From Stomorhina lunata (Eukaryota > Arthropoda > Insecta > Diptera > Rhiniidae), in contig OW121742.1 of the NCBI GenBank assembly GCA_933228675.1, positions 14,338,489 through 14,402,488 of the forward strand: a stretch of 64,000 nucleotides of DNA, written 5' to 3'. The position numbers and the translations under genes are program-made. This document shows positions 20,653-34,000 of this stretch, one piece after another (position 1 is the stretch's first letter; each line of letters opens with the position of its first letter). The notes beneath the pieces were generated by a model. It ran no database searches, was not told the origin of the DNA, and worked only from the letters and a program-made list of their open reading frames with translations.

Positions 20653-22067
20653 TTTCACAGAAAAATTAAAACTTGTAAAATGTTTTAAAAAAATTGTATG
20701 CAAATGAATTTAAATTGCTTATATTTACAATATTTTGGTTATGTAATTGAGATTTTGCTCATTACATGATAATAATTTTTATATGTTTCTAATAGGAAAG
20801 TGTCTTTCAATTTTGTGTTCCTTATCATAATAATTGATAAAGCCTTTTTCCTTTGGTTTCTAAGTGTTGTTCATGCAATGAAACTAAAAGATACTTGCAC
20901 AGTTCATTCCCCAAAATATTTATATGTACGTTAGAGTATCTCTACCCCCTACAGATGCAAACCTTTGGAGTTAATTAAAAATCTGGTTAAATGTTGCTCT
21001 ATGAGATATTTCAACTTGAGTATGGTTAGAAATGAAAAATATTTTAGAAAAGTTTATACAAACGAAGAAATTGAACACTTTGCCCAGTTTATAGTTAGTT
21101 AGGGGAAAGTCGTAGAAAAAACTTTTTCTCGCTAATGATTTCATATGAATTAGCTTAATTTTCAGGGGGTGAACAAATTAGATTTTCAGTTCAAATGAAT
21201 AGAATATCTTTGTGAATGTCTTTAAATATTTGTCCAAGGTGTTTGGTTTTTTGGTTTGATTAACATTTTAAAGTTATGTTGTTTTTGTTCAGGTGGTAAA
21301 ATATGAAAATTTAATTAGAAATTTATATTCCCTAAACTGAAACGAAATTGAGAGCTAGAAATCAGACAAACCATGTGTGAAGTTTTTGGGAGATAAAGGC
21401 ATAAATATAATGTATAAAGTAATTGTAAACCATAAAAAGATTAGAAGGACTTAACAATTTCCCTTTAAATAATTTGTTATAAAGACTTCTAAGTACTTTA
21501 ATCTTTTTTTAATTTTTAAGCTAAAAAGTATAGTAGCACAGTAATAACAATTACAGCATATCCCGCCTCATGTGGCAGTCAAATATTAAGAAAAATGGTC
21601 TAAACTACTCTAAAATGATTATATACAGATTAAGTGGATAAAATTTTTATTTATATCAAGGAATATTATTTTATCCTGTTTAAGCTTAACAACAACCCTT
21701 AAAATTTAAGCCATGTATGAATAATTATCTCCAGGAAAATATTTTTAACTTCCTCATTAAAAACCTAAACTATTTTTAATGAGGATATTAGGGTTAATAT
21801 TATGTTTTGTTATAAACATTTCTCTATTTTTCAAAACTATCAAATTTAATTAGCAAGAAAATATTTACGTTAATCATCTGTAAAAATTTTCCACTACAAC
21901 AAATTAGCAGAGGGAAAACTGTGTAAATAAATACCAAAAATATTAAAGTAAAAAATGTTTTTAGTCGAGGTAAAATATTTTGCAAAACTTCATATTAGGC
22001 TAAATTAAAGGCTTAATAGAATATGGAATAAGCAAAAAAATATAAGTGTTATATGATTTAAAAGACA
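20653..22067. other. Unique AT-rich DNA, no gene seen
   Basis: No open frame or repeat recognised over 1.4 kb. Sequence is locally less AT-rich near 20920-20980. Confidence 0.5.
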
Positions 22068-24112
22068 AAAATTCTCTATAGAAATTTTAAGACGACAAAT
22101 TTTCTATAGAAAGCTTTAGACGAAAAATTTTCTATAGAAATTTTTAGACGAAAAATTTTCTATAGAAATTTTTAGACGAAAAATTTTCTATAGAAATTTT
22201 TAGACGAAAAATTTTCTATAGAAATTTTTAGACGAAAAATTTTCTAAAGAAATTTTTAGACGAAAAATTTTTTATAGAAATTTTTAGACGAAAAATTTTC
22301 TATAGAAATATTTAGACGAAAAATTTTCTTAGAAATTTTTAGACGAAAAATTTTCTGCAGAAATTTTTAGACGAAAAATTTTCTATAGAAATTTTTAGAC
22401 GAAAAATTTTCTATAGAAATTTTTAGACGAAAAATTTTCTATAGAAATTTTTAGACGAAAAATTTTCTATAGAAATTTTTAGACGAAAAATTTTTTATAG
22501 AAATTTTTAGACGAAAAATTTTCTATAGAAATTTTTGGACGAAAAATTTTCTATAGAAATTTTTAGACGATAAATTTTCTATAGAAATTTTTAGACGATA
22601 AATTTTCTATAGAAATTTTTAGACGATAAATTTTTTATAGAAAATTTTTAGACGAAAAATTTTCTATAGAAACTTTTAGACGAAAAATTTTCTATAGAAA
22701 TTTTTAGACGAAAAATTTTCTATAGAAATTTTTAGACGAAAAATTTTCTATAGAAATTTTTAGACGAAAAATTTTCTATAGAAATTTTTAGACGAAAAAT
22801 TTTCTATAGAAATTTTTAGACGAAAAATTTTTTATAGAAATTTTTAGACAAAAAATTTTCTATAGAAATTTTTAGACGAAAAATTTTTTATAGAAATTTT
22901 TAGACGAAAAATTTTTTATAGAAATTTTTAGACGAAAAATTTTCTATAGAAATTTTTAGACGAAAAATTTTCTATAGAAATTTTGATATTAAAAATTTTC
23001 TATATAAGTTTTTAGCTGAAAAATTTTCCATAGAAATTTTTGTATGAAAGATGTTCCATAGAAGTTTTAAGATGAACAATTTTTCACAGAATTTTTTATA
23101 TAAAAAATTTTCGATAGAAATTTTTAGCTGAAAAATTATCTATAGAAATTTTTAAGATAAAAAATTTTCTATCGAAATTTTTAGATACAAAATTTTCTAT
23201 AGAAATTTTTAAATGAAAAATTTTCTATAGAAATTTTTAAATGAAATTTTTTTGTAGAAATTTTTAGATGAAAAATTTTCTACAAAAATTTTTAGATGAA
23301 AATTTTTAAATAAACAATTTTCTATTGAAATTTTAATTTACAAAATTTTTTATATAGAATTTTTAATATACAACAATTTCTATAGAAATATTTATATGAA
23401 AAATTTTTTATAGAATTATTTATTTTATGTAGAAATTTTTATTTTATATAGAAATTTTACATGAAAAATTTTCTATAGAAATTTTTAGATAAAAAATTTA
23501 TAAAAAATTTTCTATAGTAGCTTTAAGATGAATTTTTTTTTTTTAATTTTTATATAAAAAATTTTCTATAGAAATGTTTAAACAAAAAATTTTTGTATAA
23601 CACAAAAAATATTTATATAAAAAATTTTTTAAAGAAATTTTTAGATAGAATTTTCTAAAGAAATTTTTAGATAGAAAAATTTTGTATAGAAATTTTTAGA
23701 CGAAAAATTTTCTATAGAAAGTTTTGTATAAAAAATTTTCTATAAAAATTTTTAGATAAAAAGTTTTCTATAGAAATTTTAAGATGAAAAATTTTCTATA
23801 GAAGTTTTGAGATGAAAATTTTTTCATAGAAATTTTCGATATAAATTTTTAGCTGAAAAATTGTTTATAGAAATTTTTCATATACAAAATTTTCTATAGA
23901 AATTTATATTAAAAATTTTCCATAGACGTTTTTATATGAAAAATTTTTTATAGAAATTTGTAGATAAAAAATTTTCTATTGAAGTTTAAGGATGAAAATT
24001 TTTTTTAGAAATTTTTATATAAACAATTTTTATAAAACTTTTATATAAAAAATTTTCTATAGAAATTTTTGGATGAAAATTTTTCTTTAGAAATTGTTAT
24101 ACAAAAATATGA

Positions 24113-24200
<88 letters not shown>

Positions 24201-24697
24201 ACAAATTTTTAGATAAAAAATTTTCTATAGAAGTTTCAAGATTAAATTTTTTTTTTACAAATTTTTATATAAAAAATTTTCGATAGAAATTTGGATATGA
24301 AAAATTTTTTATAGAAATTTTTCTATGAAACATTTTCTATAGAAATTTTTATATGAAAAATTTTCTCTAGAGATTTTCTATGAAACAAAAATTTTTGTAT
24401 GAAACATTTTCTATAGAAATTTTTATATCAATAATTTTTGATAGAAATTTTTACATCAAAACTCTTTGTAAAAATTTTATATGAAAAATTGTCTATAGTA
24501 ATTTTTATATGAAACATTTTCTATAGAATTTTTTTATGATAAATTTTCTGAAGAAATTTTAATAAAAACAATTTTTAAAAGAGATTTTTCAGTGAACTAG
24601 AAAAAATTTTCTTTATTAATTTTTATATAAAAAAATTTTTGATAGAAATTTTTAAATGAAAAATTTTCGGTAGAAATTTGTACATAAAAGATTTTCG
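22068..24697 (+). repeat. CTATAG minisatellite, block C (linker AGACG)
   Basis: Units of 28 bp: AAAAATTTTCTATAGAAATT followed by TTTAGACG. Between about 22085 and 22985 some 32 units are nearly identical. Beyond 23000 the AGACG linker decays to AGATG, AGCTG, ATATG or ATATAAA and unit length drifts, with a single AGACG unit recurring near 23695. The array therefore has a homogenised 5' half and an old 3' half. Confidence 0.94.
24117..24196. repeat. (TA)40 microsatellite inside block C
   Basis: An uninterrupted TA run of 80 bp within the degenerate part of block C. It is self-complementary and can extrude as a cruciform. Confidence 0.97.
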
Positions 24698-24711
24698 GGA
24701 ATTAATTATTC

Positions 24712-24798
24712 GAACTTTAGAATTAATTGAAAAATTAGGATTAATCAGGCTTGAGTTCATTAAATTTTCAAATTATTAATCTTGAAAATTTGAAAAGT
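24712..24798 (+). repeat. ~90-bp dispersed sequence shared with block F1
   Basis: This AT-rich segment ('attattcgaactttagaatt', 'aggcttgagttcattaaatt') is present as its reverse complement at about 49228-49325. In both places it sits inside or at the edge of a CTATAG minisatellite. It may be part of a mobile element that carries these arrays. Confidence 0.75.
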
Positions 24799-26736
24799 AA
24801 TTGTGGAAATCTTTTATTTCCAAAATTTTCTTTTACTTTCAAAATTTTCATACGATTTTTTTTTTTTTTTAATTTTTATATGAAACATTTTCGATAAAAA
24901 ATTTTTTATAAAAAATTTTCTATAGAAATTCTTATATGAAAAATTTTCTATAGAATTATTTATTGAGTTAAGTTTTGTATTGTAAAAATTGTTTTTTTTT
25001 ATGATTTCTATAGTCAAATTTTTGTTATCAATATTTTGTTTTAATTTAAAATTTTCTTTTTGTTTTTTGTTAATTAATCAAGACTAGAAAATATAAAAGA
25101 CATGTCCCAAGTCACTCATGTAAAATGTTAGCAATTTTTTTTTGTCTTTTTTCTATGTTTAGAAAAAACGCAAGAAAAATCTTAAAAAGTTTTCTTTTCA
25201 AAAACTTCTAAACGAAACTTATAAAAGCTTTGAGCTACAAACTGCTATAGTTATGGAACTTTTTTATTAAAGTTTATATTTGATAAACAATTTCAAGCTC
25301 TTTTTGCTATATCAATAATTGATTTCAGTTCTTTACATAAAAAGACATTTTTTATTTGCCCATAAAAATTTCGGTAATAACGACAATGATGACAGCCAAT
25401 GTTGCCGGTTTTACTATATTTTTTAATGAAGCAGAAATAAAAAAATGTTTTATTAAAGTTGTAAAAAATTATATTATTATGTTTTAAATAAGTCCTCAGA
25501 AGGAACCAAAAAAAAAATATATAAAAAGTTTTATTTTTTATTTTGATTTGATGTTTTGCATAATAAAGGAATGCAGTAAAATTTCGCGTGCTTTCAGGCG
25601 TATGAGTGATGTTTATTAAAAACAAGTATACGCACCAACACCCATAGCTAAATATACAAACATAAAAAAAACCTTTAAGGATTATGACTTCATTAGCGTT
25701 GAATTAGTTTGAATACTTTAAGTTACTAGCAGAATTATAAACTAAAATATAGACTAAGATATAAATATATTATAACATAATAAACAAATTTTTCAAAACT
25801 ATAATTCCTATTTATTCTGTTGTAGGACTTGGATTAAATGGGTTGTTTTATCTAAAATTTTGTAATTTTTCAAATAAATTTCTTTTTTCATTTAATTTAA
25901 ATAACAAAAGCTTTTTATTAAACATTTAACATTATTGTTCTTGCTAATTTCCAATTAAAATATTTCGTAATTCTATTTCCCAATAATACTTATAATACTT
26001 ATTTACTAGTATTGAGCAATTACTGCAACTACTTATCCGCATAATCGAACTTAACCGATATCACAAATCCACAATAATTTAAGCCACAACTAATTTCAAT
26101 TAAATAAATATGTAGTTATATTTCCTTTGTAAATTTTATATCCTAGATGAAACCGGTCAGCTCCGGTAGACAAATATCTTATATACTATTTTCTGACAAA
26201 ATATAGAGGTCGTTTTATTAATCGAAATTAGAAATCTCAGACAAAATATTTAAAACCGATTTTCCTAATTTTTCATAGATTTAATCAGTAACAAACCAAC
26301 ATGTCTAATTAATAGTATTCATAATATTAAGCTAAAAGGTTGTAGGCATTTTAATTGAAATTCAATTATTTTTTGAAATAAATTATCGGCTAAAATTAGT
26401 TCATAGAATGTCAAGTAAATTGCATTTGTCGTTTATTTATATAGAATTATTTAATTGTCATTTTATTAAAACGTTTACAAACACTTTAAACCAGCTAATT
26501 ATAATATTTTAAATAAAATAAGTTTTAATTGAAATATTATTGCAAAATGATAAATTTGAACAAATACAAAATAATACAATTAATTCTTAGTAAATCAAAA
26601 TCTAAGGAAATGCCAAACATGTTTTTGACAGGTTTTATATATTTCCGTAAGCTCTTTTAAATTCTTATATCGTTATGGTATAAATCAACACCCTTTAAAG
26701 GTTAAAATAGTTTTGGAAAAATTTTGTATCGTTATT
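24799..26736. other. Minisatellite remnants, then unique AT-rich DNA
   Basis: 24873-24956 holds two or three further CTATAG units. From about 25000 the sequence is unique with no supported gene. The 110-codon minus-strand frame at 25293-25625 has no recognisable domain and AT-driven composition (many F, K, Y, I). Confidence 0.55.
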
Positions 26737-29726
26737 AAGACATAGACTAAGATATAGAATAAGTCATAGATTAAGATATAGTCTAAGACATAGACTAAAA
26801 CATAGACTAAGACATAGACTAAGACATAGGCTAAGACATAGACTAAGACATAGACTAAGACATAGACTAAGACATAGACTAAGACATAGACTAAGACATA
26901 GACTAAGACATAGACTAAGACATAGACTAAGACATAGACTAAGACATAGACTAAGACATAGACTAAGACATAGACTAAGACATAGACTAAGACATAGACT
27001 AAGACATAGACTAAGACATAGACTAAGACATAGACTAAGACATAGACTAAGACTAAGACCTAGACTAAAACATAGACTAAGACATAGACTAAGACATAGA
27101 CATAGACTAAGACATAGACTAAGACATAGACTAAGACATAGACTAAGACATAGACTAAGACATAGACTAAGACATAGACTAAGACATAGACTAAGACATA
27201 GACTAAGACATAGACTAAGACATAGACTAAGACATAGACTAAGACATAGACTAAGACATAGACTAAGACATAGACTAAGACATAGACTAAGACATAGACT
27301 AAGACATAGACTAAGACATAGACTAAGACATAGACTAAGACATAGACTAAGACATAGACTAAGACATAGACTAAGACATAGACTAAGACATAGACTAAGA
27401 CATAGACTAAGACATAGACTAAGACATAGACTAAGACATAGACTAAGACATAGACTAAGACATAGACTAAGACATAGACTAAGACTAAGACATAGACTAA
27501 GACATAGACTAAGACATAGACTAAGACATAGACTAAGACATAGACTAAGACATAGACTAAGACTAAGACTAAGACTAAGACTAAGACTAAGACTAAGACT
27601 AAGACTAAGACTAAGACTAAGACTAAGACTAAGACTAAGACTAAGACTAAGACTAAGACTAAGACTAAGACTAAGACTAAGACTAAGACTAAGACTAAGA
27701 CTAAGACTAAGACTAAGACTAAGACTAAGACTAAGACTAAGACTAAGACTAAGACTAAGACTAAGACTAAGACTAAGACTAAGACTAAGACTAAGACTAA
27801 GACTAAGACTAAGACTAAGACTAAGACTAAGACTAAGACTAAGACTAAGACTAAGACTAAGACTAAGACTAAGACTAAGACTAAGACTAAGACTAAGACT
27901 AAGACTAAGACTAAGACTAAGACTAAGACTAAGACTAAGACTAAGACTAAGACTAAGACTAAGACTAAGACTAAGACTAAGACTAAGACTAAGACTAAGA
28001 CTAAGACTAAGACTAAGACTAAGACTAAGACTAAGACTAAGACTAAGACTAAGACTAAGACTAAGACTAAGACTAAGACTAAGACTAAGACTAAGACTAA
28101 GACTAAGACTTAGACTAAGACTAAGACTAAGACTAAGACTAAGACTAAGACTAAGACTAAGACTAAGACTAAGACTAAGACTAAGACTAAGACTAAGACT
28201 AAGACTAAGACTAAGACTAAGACTAAGACTAAGACTAAGACTAAGACTAAGACTAAGACTAAGACTAAGACTAAGACTAAGACTAAGACTAAGACTAAGA
28301 CTAAGACTAAGACTAAGACTAAGACTAAGACTAAGACTAAGACTAAGACTAAGACTAAGACTAAGACTAAGACTAAGACTAAGACTAAGACTAAGACTAA
28401 GACTAAGACTAAGACTAAGACTAAGACTAAGACTAAGACTAAGACTAAGACTAAGACTAAGACTAAGACTAAGACTAAGACTAAGACTAAGACTAAGACT
28501 AAGACTAAGACTAAGACTAAGACTAAGACTAAGACTAAGACTAAGACTAAGACTAAGACTAAGACTAAGACTAAGACTAAGACTAAGACTAAGACTAAGA
28601 CTAAGACTAAGACTAAGACTAAGACTAAGACTAAGACTAAGACTAAGACTAAGACTAAGACTAAGACTAAGACTAAGACTAAGACTAAGACTAAGACTAA
28701 GACTAAGACTAAGACTAAGACTAAGACTAAGACTAAGACTAAGACTAAGACTAAGACTAAGACTAAGACTAAGACTAAGACTAAGACTAAGACTAAGACT
28801 AAGACTAAGACTAAGACTAAGACTAAGACTAAGACTAAGACTAAGACTAAGACTAAGACTAAGACTAAGACTAAGACTAAGACTAAGACTAAGACTAAGA
28901 CTAAGACTAAGACTAAGACTAAGACTAAGACTAAGACTAAGACTAAGACTAAGACTAAGACTAAGACTAAGACTAAGACTAAGACTAAGACTAAGACTAA
29001 GACTAAGACTAAGACTAAGACTAAGACTAAGACTAAGACTAAGACTAAGACTAAGACTAAGACTAAGACTAAGACTAAGACTAAGACTAAGACTAAGACT
29101 AAGACTAAGACTAAGACTAAGACTAAGACTAAGACTAAGACTAAGACTAAGACTAAGACTAAGACTAAGACTAAGACTAAGACTAAGACTAAGACTAAGA
29201 CTAAGACTAAGACTAAGACTAAGACTAAGACTAAGACTAAGACTAAGACTAAGACTAAGACTAAGACTAAGACTAAGACTAAGACTAAGACTAAGACTAA
29301 GACTAAGACTAAGACTAAGACTAAGACTAAGACTAAGACTAAGACTAAGACTAAGACTAAGACTAAGACTAAGACTAAGACTAAGACTAAGACTAAGACT
29401 AAGACTAAGACATAGACTAAGACATAGACTAAGACATAGACTAAGACATAGACTAAGACATAGACTAAGACATAGACTAAGACATAGACTAAGACATAGA
29501 CTAAGACATAGACTAAGACATAGACTAAGACATAGACTAAGACATAGACTAAGACATAGACTAAGACATAGACTAAGACATAGACTAAGACATAGACTAA
29601 GACATAGACTAAGACATAGACTAAGACATAGACTAAGACATAGACTAAGACATAGACTAAGACATAGACTAAGACATAGACTAAGACATAGACTAAGACA
29701 TAGACTAAGACATAGACTAAGACATA
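26737..29726 (+). repeat. Simple satellite: GACATAGACTAA 12-mer with GACTAA core
   Basis: 12-mer GACATAGACTAA from 26737 to about 27560 (degenerate at the outer left edge, for example 'aagatatagaataagtcata'). Then the 6-mer GACTAA from 27561 to 29410, about 308 copies with a single substitution seen (T at 28111). Then the 12-mer again from 29411 to 29726. The 6-mer is the second half of the 12-mer. Long Leu-Val open frames on the minus strand are translation of the repeat, not genes. Confidence 0.98.
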
Positions 29727-29988
29727 CACTAATAATAGTCTTTTGTAATAATTTTCAGTTTCTTTTTTTTTCTTGCAATTGTTTTTTGTTTTTTTTTTCT
29801 ATTTTGTATTTCGATTATAGGAAAAAGTATTAAGAATTTTTAAATGGTTTCCCATTAACATTAAGAGGATTATTTTTGTTATTTGAATTTATTACTTAAT
29901 ATTATTATAATTTGTTTGTGAAAGATTTTGTTATACTAGACCTGATTTCATAATATTTTGTAATTTCAAATAAAACTTCAAGGAAAAA

Positions 29989-30034
<46 letters not shown>

Positions 30035-31080
30035 TGAAAACACTTATTGCCTAAGGCAGACACAGTAAATTATTTAATTTGGAAATCATTAAATATTTAA
30101 ATCACAAAATGTTTTTCTATTTTTTCTTCTCGTTGTCGCTAATAAATTATTAATGTTCTAATTGTAGCCAATTGAAAATTTTATACGAATTAATCTCTAG
30201 AGACATGAGCTTCAAATTTGATTCAACCAACAATAATTAATATTCTCTGGTAAACTACGGACATTTTTTCACATTTTTTTTCTCGAAAAAAGGAGGGAAG
30301 TAGAAAAAAACAAGAAATCTGTTATTGTATCTTTTGGTATTTTCAACACAATGACCCTAATCAAAAGTGGAAATAATAGAAATTTTTTTTCCTGAGTCCT
30401 GTTTTTTTTGGCTTATTCCCTTATGATGTTATAAACTGCGCTGTTTTTTCTCGGTTTTCCTCACTTTTTTGTGATAAGACCTTTAAAAATTACCAAAAAA
30501 CAAAAATTTAATATTATTTTCATAAGATTTTTCATTTTAATAAAGATTTATGTTAAAAATCAACAAGTTTTTTTTCATTTCTTGACTTTTTTTGTAGAAA
30601 AAAGTATAACAATGATTTCTATTTGTGCTAAAATACAATTTTCACGTAGACAATGATCCTTTTGACAGGAAAAAAAAGGAAGACGCACATATTATTTCCG
30701 ATGTAAGAAATGATTGTAAACTGTCAGAAATAAAGGGAAAAGCTGTCAGACAGTAACTCATTCATTCGTTATATAACACAATTGAAAGCAGACACAAAAA
30801 TTTATTAACTTTGGGTGCAAAATCTTGTTTCATCAAAATGCTTTAAGAATATTTAATGAAGTTTCTCGAATTTTCCATTTTTTGCTCATTATTAAAGTCT
30901 TCATAACGTCAAGATGTCCCTCATTATGGATTTTATTTTAATCTGTACCTTTTCTTTCATAGAGGCTCATAAATTGTCGTTTTTGACAAATTTTAATAAC
31001 ACGAATTAGGACCATTTTAATGGTCTAATATAAAAATTGATTCCTTTATTGAAATTTACTTTACATCTTAGAGAAATATT
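29727..31080. other. 1.35-kb AT-rich spacer between the two inverted satellite arrays
   Basis: Unique sequence with a (TA)n run at 29995-30031 and T-rich tracts. The 61-codon plus-strand frame at 30471-30656 has no domain support. Because the same 12-mer flanks it in opposite orientations, this spacer would be the loop of a very large inverted repeat. Confidence 0.7.
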
Positions 31081-34000
31081 TATGTCTTATTAAGTATTTC
31101 AGCTTATGTCTTACTCTATGTCTTAGTTAATGTCTTAGTCTATGTCTTAGAATATGTCTTAGAATATGTCTTAGTCTATGTCTTAGTCTATGTCTTAGTC
31201 TATGTCTTAGTCTATGTCTTAGTCTATGTCTTAGTCTATGTCTTAGTCTATGTCTTAGTCTATGTCTTAGTCTATGTCTTAGTCTATGTCTTAGTCTATG
31301 TCTTAGTCTATGTCTTAGTCTATGTCTTAGTCTATGTCTTAGTCTATGTCTTATTCTATGTCTTAGTCTAAGTCTTAGTCTATGTCTTAGTCTATGTCTT
31401 AGTCTATGTCTTAGTCTATGTCTTAGTCTATGTCTTAGTCTATGTCTTAGTCTATGTCTTAGTCTATGTCTTAGTCTATGTCTTAGTCTATGTCTTAGTC
31501 TATGTCTTAGTCTATGTCTTAGTCTATGTCTTAGTCTATGTCTTAGTCTATGTCTTAGTCTATGTCTTTGTCTATGTCTTAGTCTATGTCTTAGTCTATG
31601 TCTTAGTCTATGTCTTAGTCTATGTCTTAGTCTATGTCTTAGTCTGTCTTAGTCTATGTCTTAGTCTATGTCTTAGTCTATGTCTTAGTCTATGTCTTAG
31701 TCTATGTCTTAGTCTATGTCTTAGTCTATGTCTTAGTCTATGTCTTAGTCTATGTCTTAGTCTATGTCTTAGTCTATGTCTTAGTCTATGTCTTAGTCTA
31801 TGTCTTAGTCTATGTCTTAGTCTATGTCTTAGTCTATGTCTTAGTCTATGTCTTAGTCTATGTCTTAGTCTATGTCTTAGTCTATGTCTTAGTCTATGTC
31901 TTAGTCTATGTCTAAGTCTATGTCTTAGTCTATGTCTTAGTCTATGTCTTAGTCTATGTCTTAGTCTATGTCTTAGTCTATGTCTTAGTCTATGTCTTAG
32001 TCTATGTCTTAGTCTATGTCTTAGTCTATGTCTTAGTCTATGTCTTAGTCTATGTCTTAGTCTATGTCTTAGTCTGTCTTAGTCTATGTCTTAGTCTATG
32101 TCTTAGTCTATGTCTTAGTCTATGTCTTAGTCTTAGTCTTAGTCTTAGTCTTAGTCTTAGTCTATGTCTTAGTCTATGTCTTAGTCTATGTCTTAGTCTA
32201 TGTCTTAGTCTATGTCTTAGTCTATGTCTTAGTCTATGTCTTAGTCTATGTCTTAGTCTATGTCTTAGTCTATGTCTTAGTCTATGTCTTAGTCTATGTC
32301 TTAGTCTATGTCTTAGTCTATGTCTTAGTCTATGTCTTAGTCTATGTCTAAGTCTATATCTTTACTCTATGTCTAAGTCTATGTCTTAGTCTATGTCTTA
32401 GTCTATGTCTTAGTCTATGTCTTAGTCTATGTCTTAGTCTATGTCTTAGTCTATGTCTTAGTCTATGTCTTAGTCTATGTCTTAGTCTATGTCTTAGTCT
32501 ATGTCTTAGTCTATGTCTTATTCTATGTCTTAGTCTATGTCTTAGTCTATGTCTTAGTCTATGTCTTAGTCTATGTCTTAGTCTATGTCTTAGTCTATGT
32601 CTTAGTCTATGTCTTAGTCTATGTCTTAGTCTATGTCTTAGTCTATGTCTTAGTCTATGTCTTAGTCTATGTCTTAGTCTATGTCTTAGTCTATGTCTTA
32701 GTCTATGTCTTAGTCTATGTCTTAGTCTATGTCTTAGTCTATGTCTTAGTCTATGTCTTAGTCTATGTCTAAGTCTATATCTTTACTCTATGTCTAAGTC
32801 TATGTCTTAGTCTATGTCTTAGTCTATGTCTTAGTCTATGTCTTAGTCTATGTCTTAGTCTATGTCTTAGTCTATATCTTAGTCTATGGCTTAGTCTATG
32901 TCTTAGTCTATATCTTAGTCTATGTCTTAGTCTATGTCTTAGTCTATGTCTTAGTCTATGTCTTAGTCTATGTCTTAGTCTATGTCTTAGTCCATGTCTT
33001 AGTCTATGTCTTAGTCTATGTCTTAGTCTATGTCTTAGTCTATGTCTTAGTCTATGTCTTAGTCTATGTCTTAGTCTATATCTTAGTCTATGGCTTAGTC
33101 TATGTCTTAGTCTATATCTTAGTCTATGTCTTAGTCTATGTCTTAGTCTATGTCTTAGTCTATGTCTTAGTCTATGTCTTAGTCTATGTCTTAGTCTATG
33201 TCTTAGTCTATGTCTTAGTCTATGTCTTAGTCTATGTCTTAGTCTATGTCTTAGTCTATGTCTTAATCTATGTCTTAGTCTATGTCTTAGTCTATGTCTT
33301 AGTCTACGTCTTAGCCTATGTCTTAGTCTATGTCTAAGTCTATATCTTTACTCTATGTCTAAGTCTATGTCGTAGTCTATGTCTTAGTCTATGTCTTAGT
33401 CTATGTCTTAGTCTATGTCTTAGTCTATGTCTTAGTCTATGTCTTAGTCTATGTCTTAGTCTATGTCTTAGTCTATGTCTTAGTCTATGTCTTAGTCTAT
33501 GTCTTAGTCTATGTCTTAGTCTATGTCTTAGTCTATGTCTTAGTCTATGTCTTAGTCTATGTCTTAGTCTATGTCTTAGTCTATGTCTTAGTCTATGTCT
33601 TAGTCTATGTCTTAGTCTATGTCTTAGTCTATGTCTTAGTCTATGTCTTAGTCTATGTCTTAGTCTATGTCTTAGTCTATGTCTTAGTCTATGTCTTAGT
33701 CTATGTCTTAGTCTATGTCTTAGTCTATGTCTTAGTCTATGTCTTAGTCTATGTCTTAGTCTATGTCTTAGTCTATGTCTTAGTCTATGTCTTAGTCTAT
33801 GTCTTAGTCTATGTCTTAGTCTATGTCTTAGTCTATGTCTTAGTCTATGTCTTAGTCTATGTCTTAGTCTATGTCTTAGTCTATGTCTTAGTCTATGTCT
33901 TAGTCTATGTCTTAGTCTATGTCTTAGTCTATGTCTTAGTCTATGTCTTAGTCTATGTCTTAGTCTATGTCTTAGTCTATGTCTTAGTCTATGTCTTAGT

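Noticed and set aside
22068..24697. CRISPR-like regular array
   Set aside because: Regular spacing, but the 'spacers' are identical within the block, the DNA is eukaryotic and no cas genes are present.
25293..25625. 110-codon minus-strand frame with two CxxC-like cysteines (GCHHC)
   Set aside because: No recognisable domain, AT-driven residue use, and no splice or start context that sets it apart.
27561..29410. Telomere-like array (TTAGTC on the minus strand)
   Set aside because: It resembles TTAGG-type repeats, but it lies inside a 12-mer satellite in the middle of the window, and flies lack telomerase repeats.
28110..29729. 539-codon open frame of repeated Leu-Val and Tyr-Val-Leu-Val
   Set aside because: It is the minus-strand translation of (GACTAA)n and the 12-mer. 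A period divisible by three keeps it open by chance; no start context, no domain.
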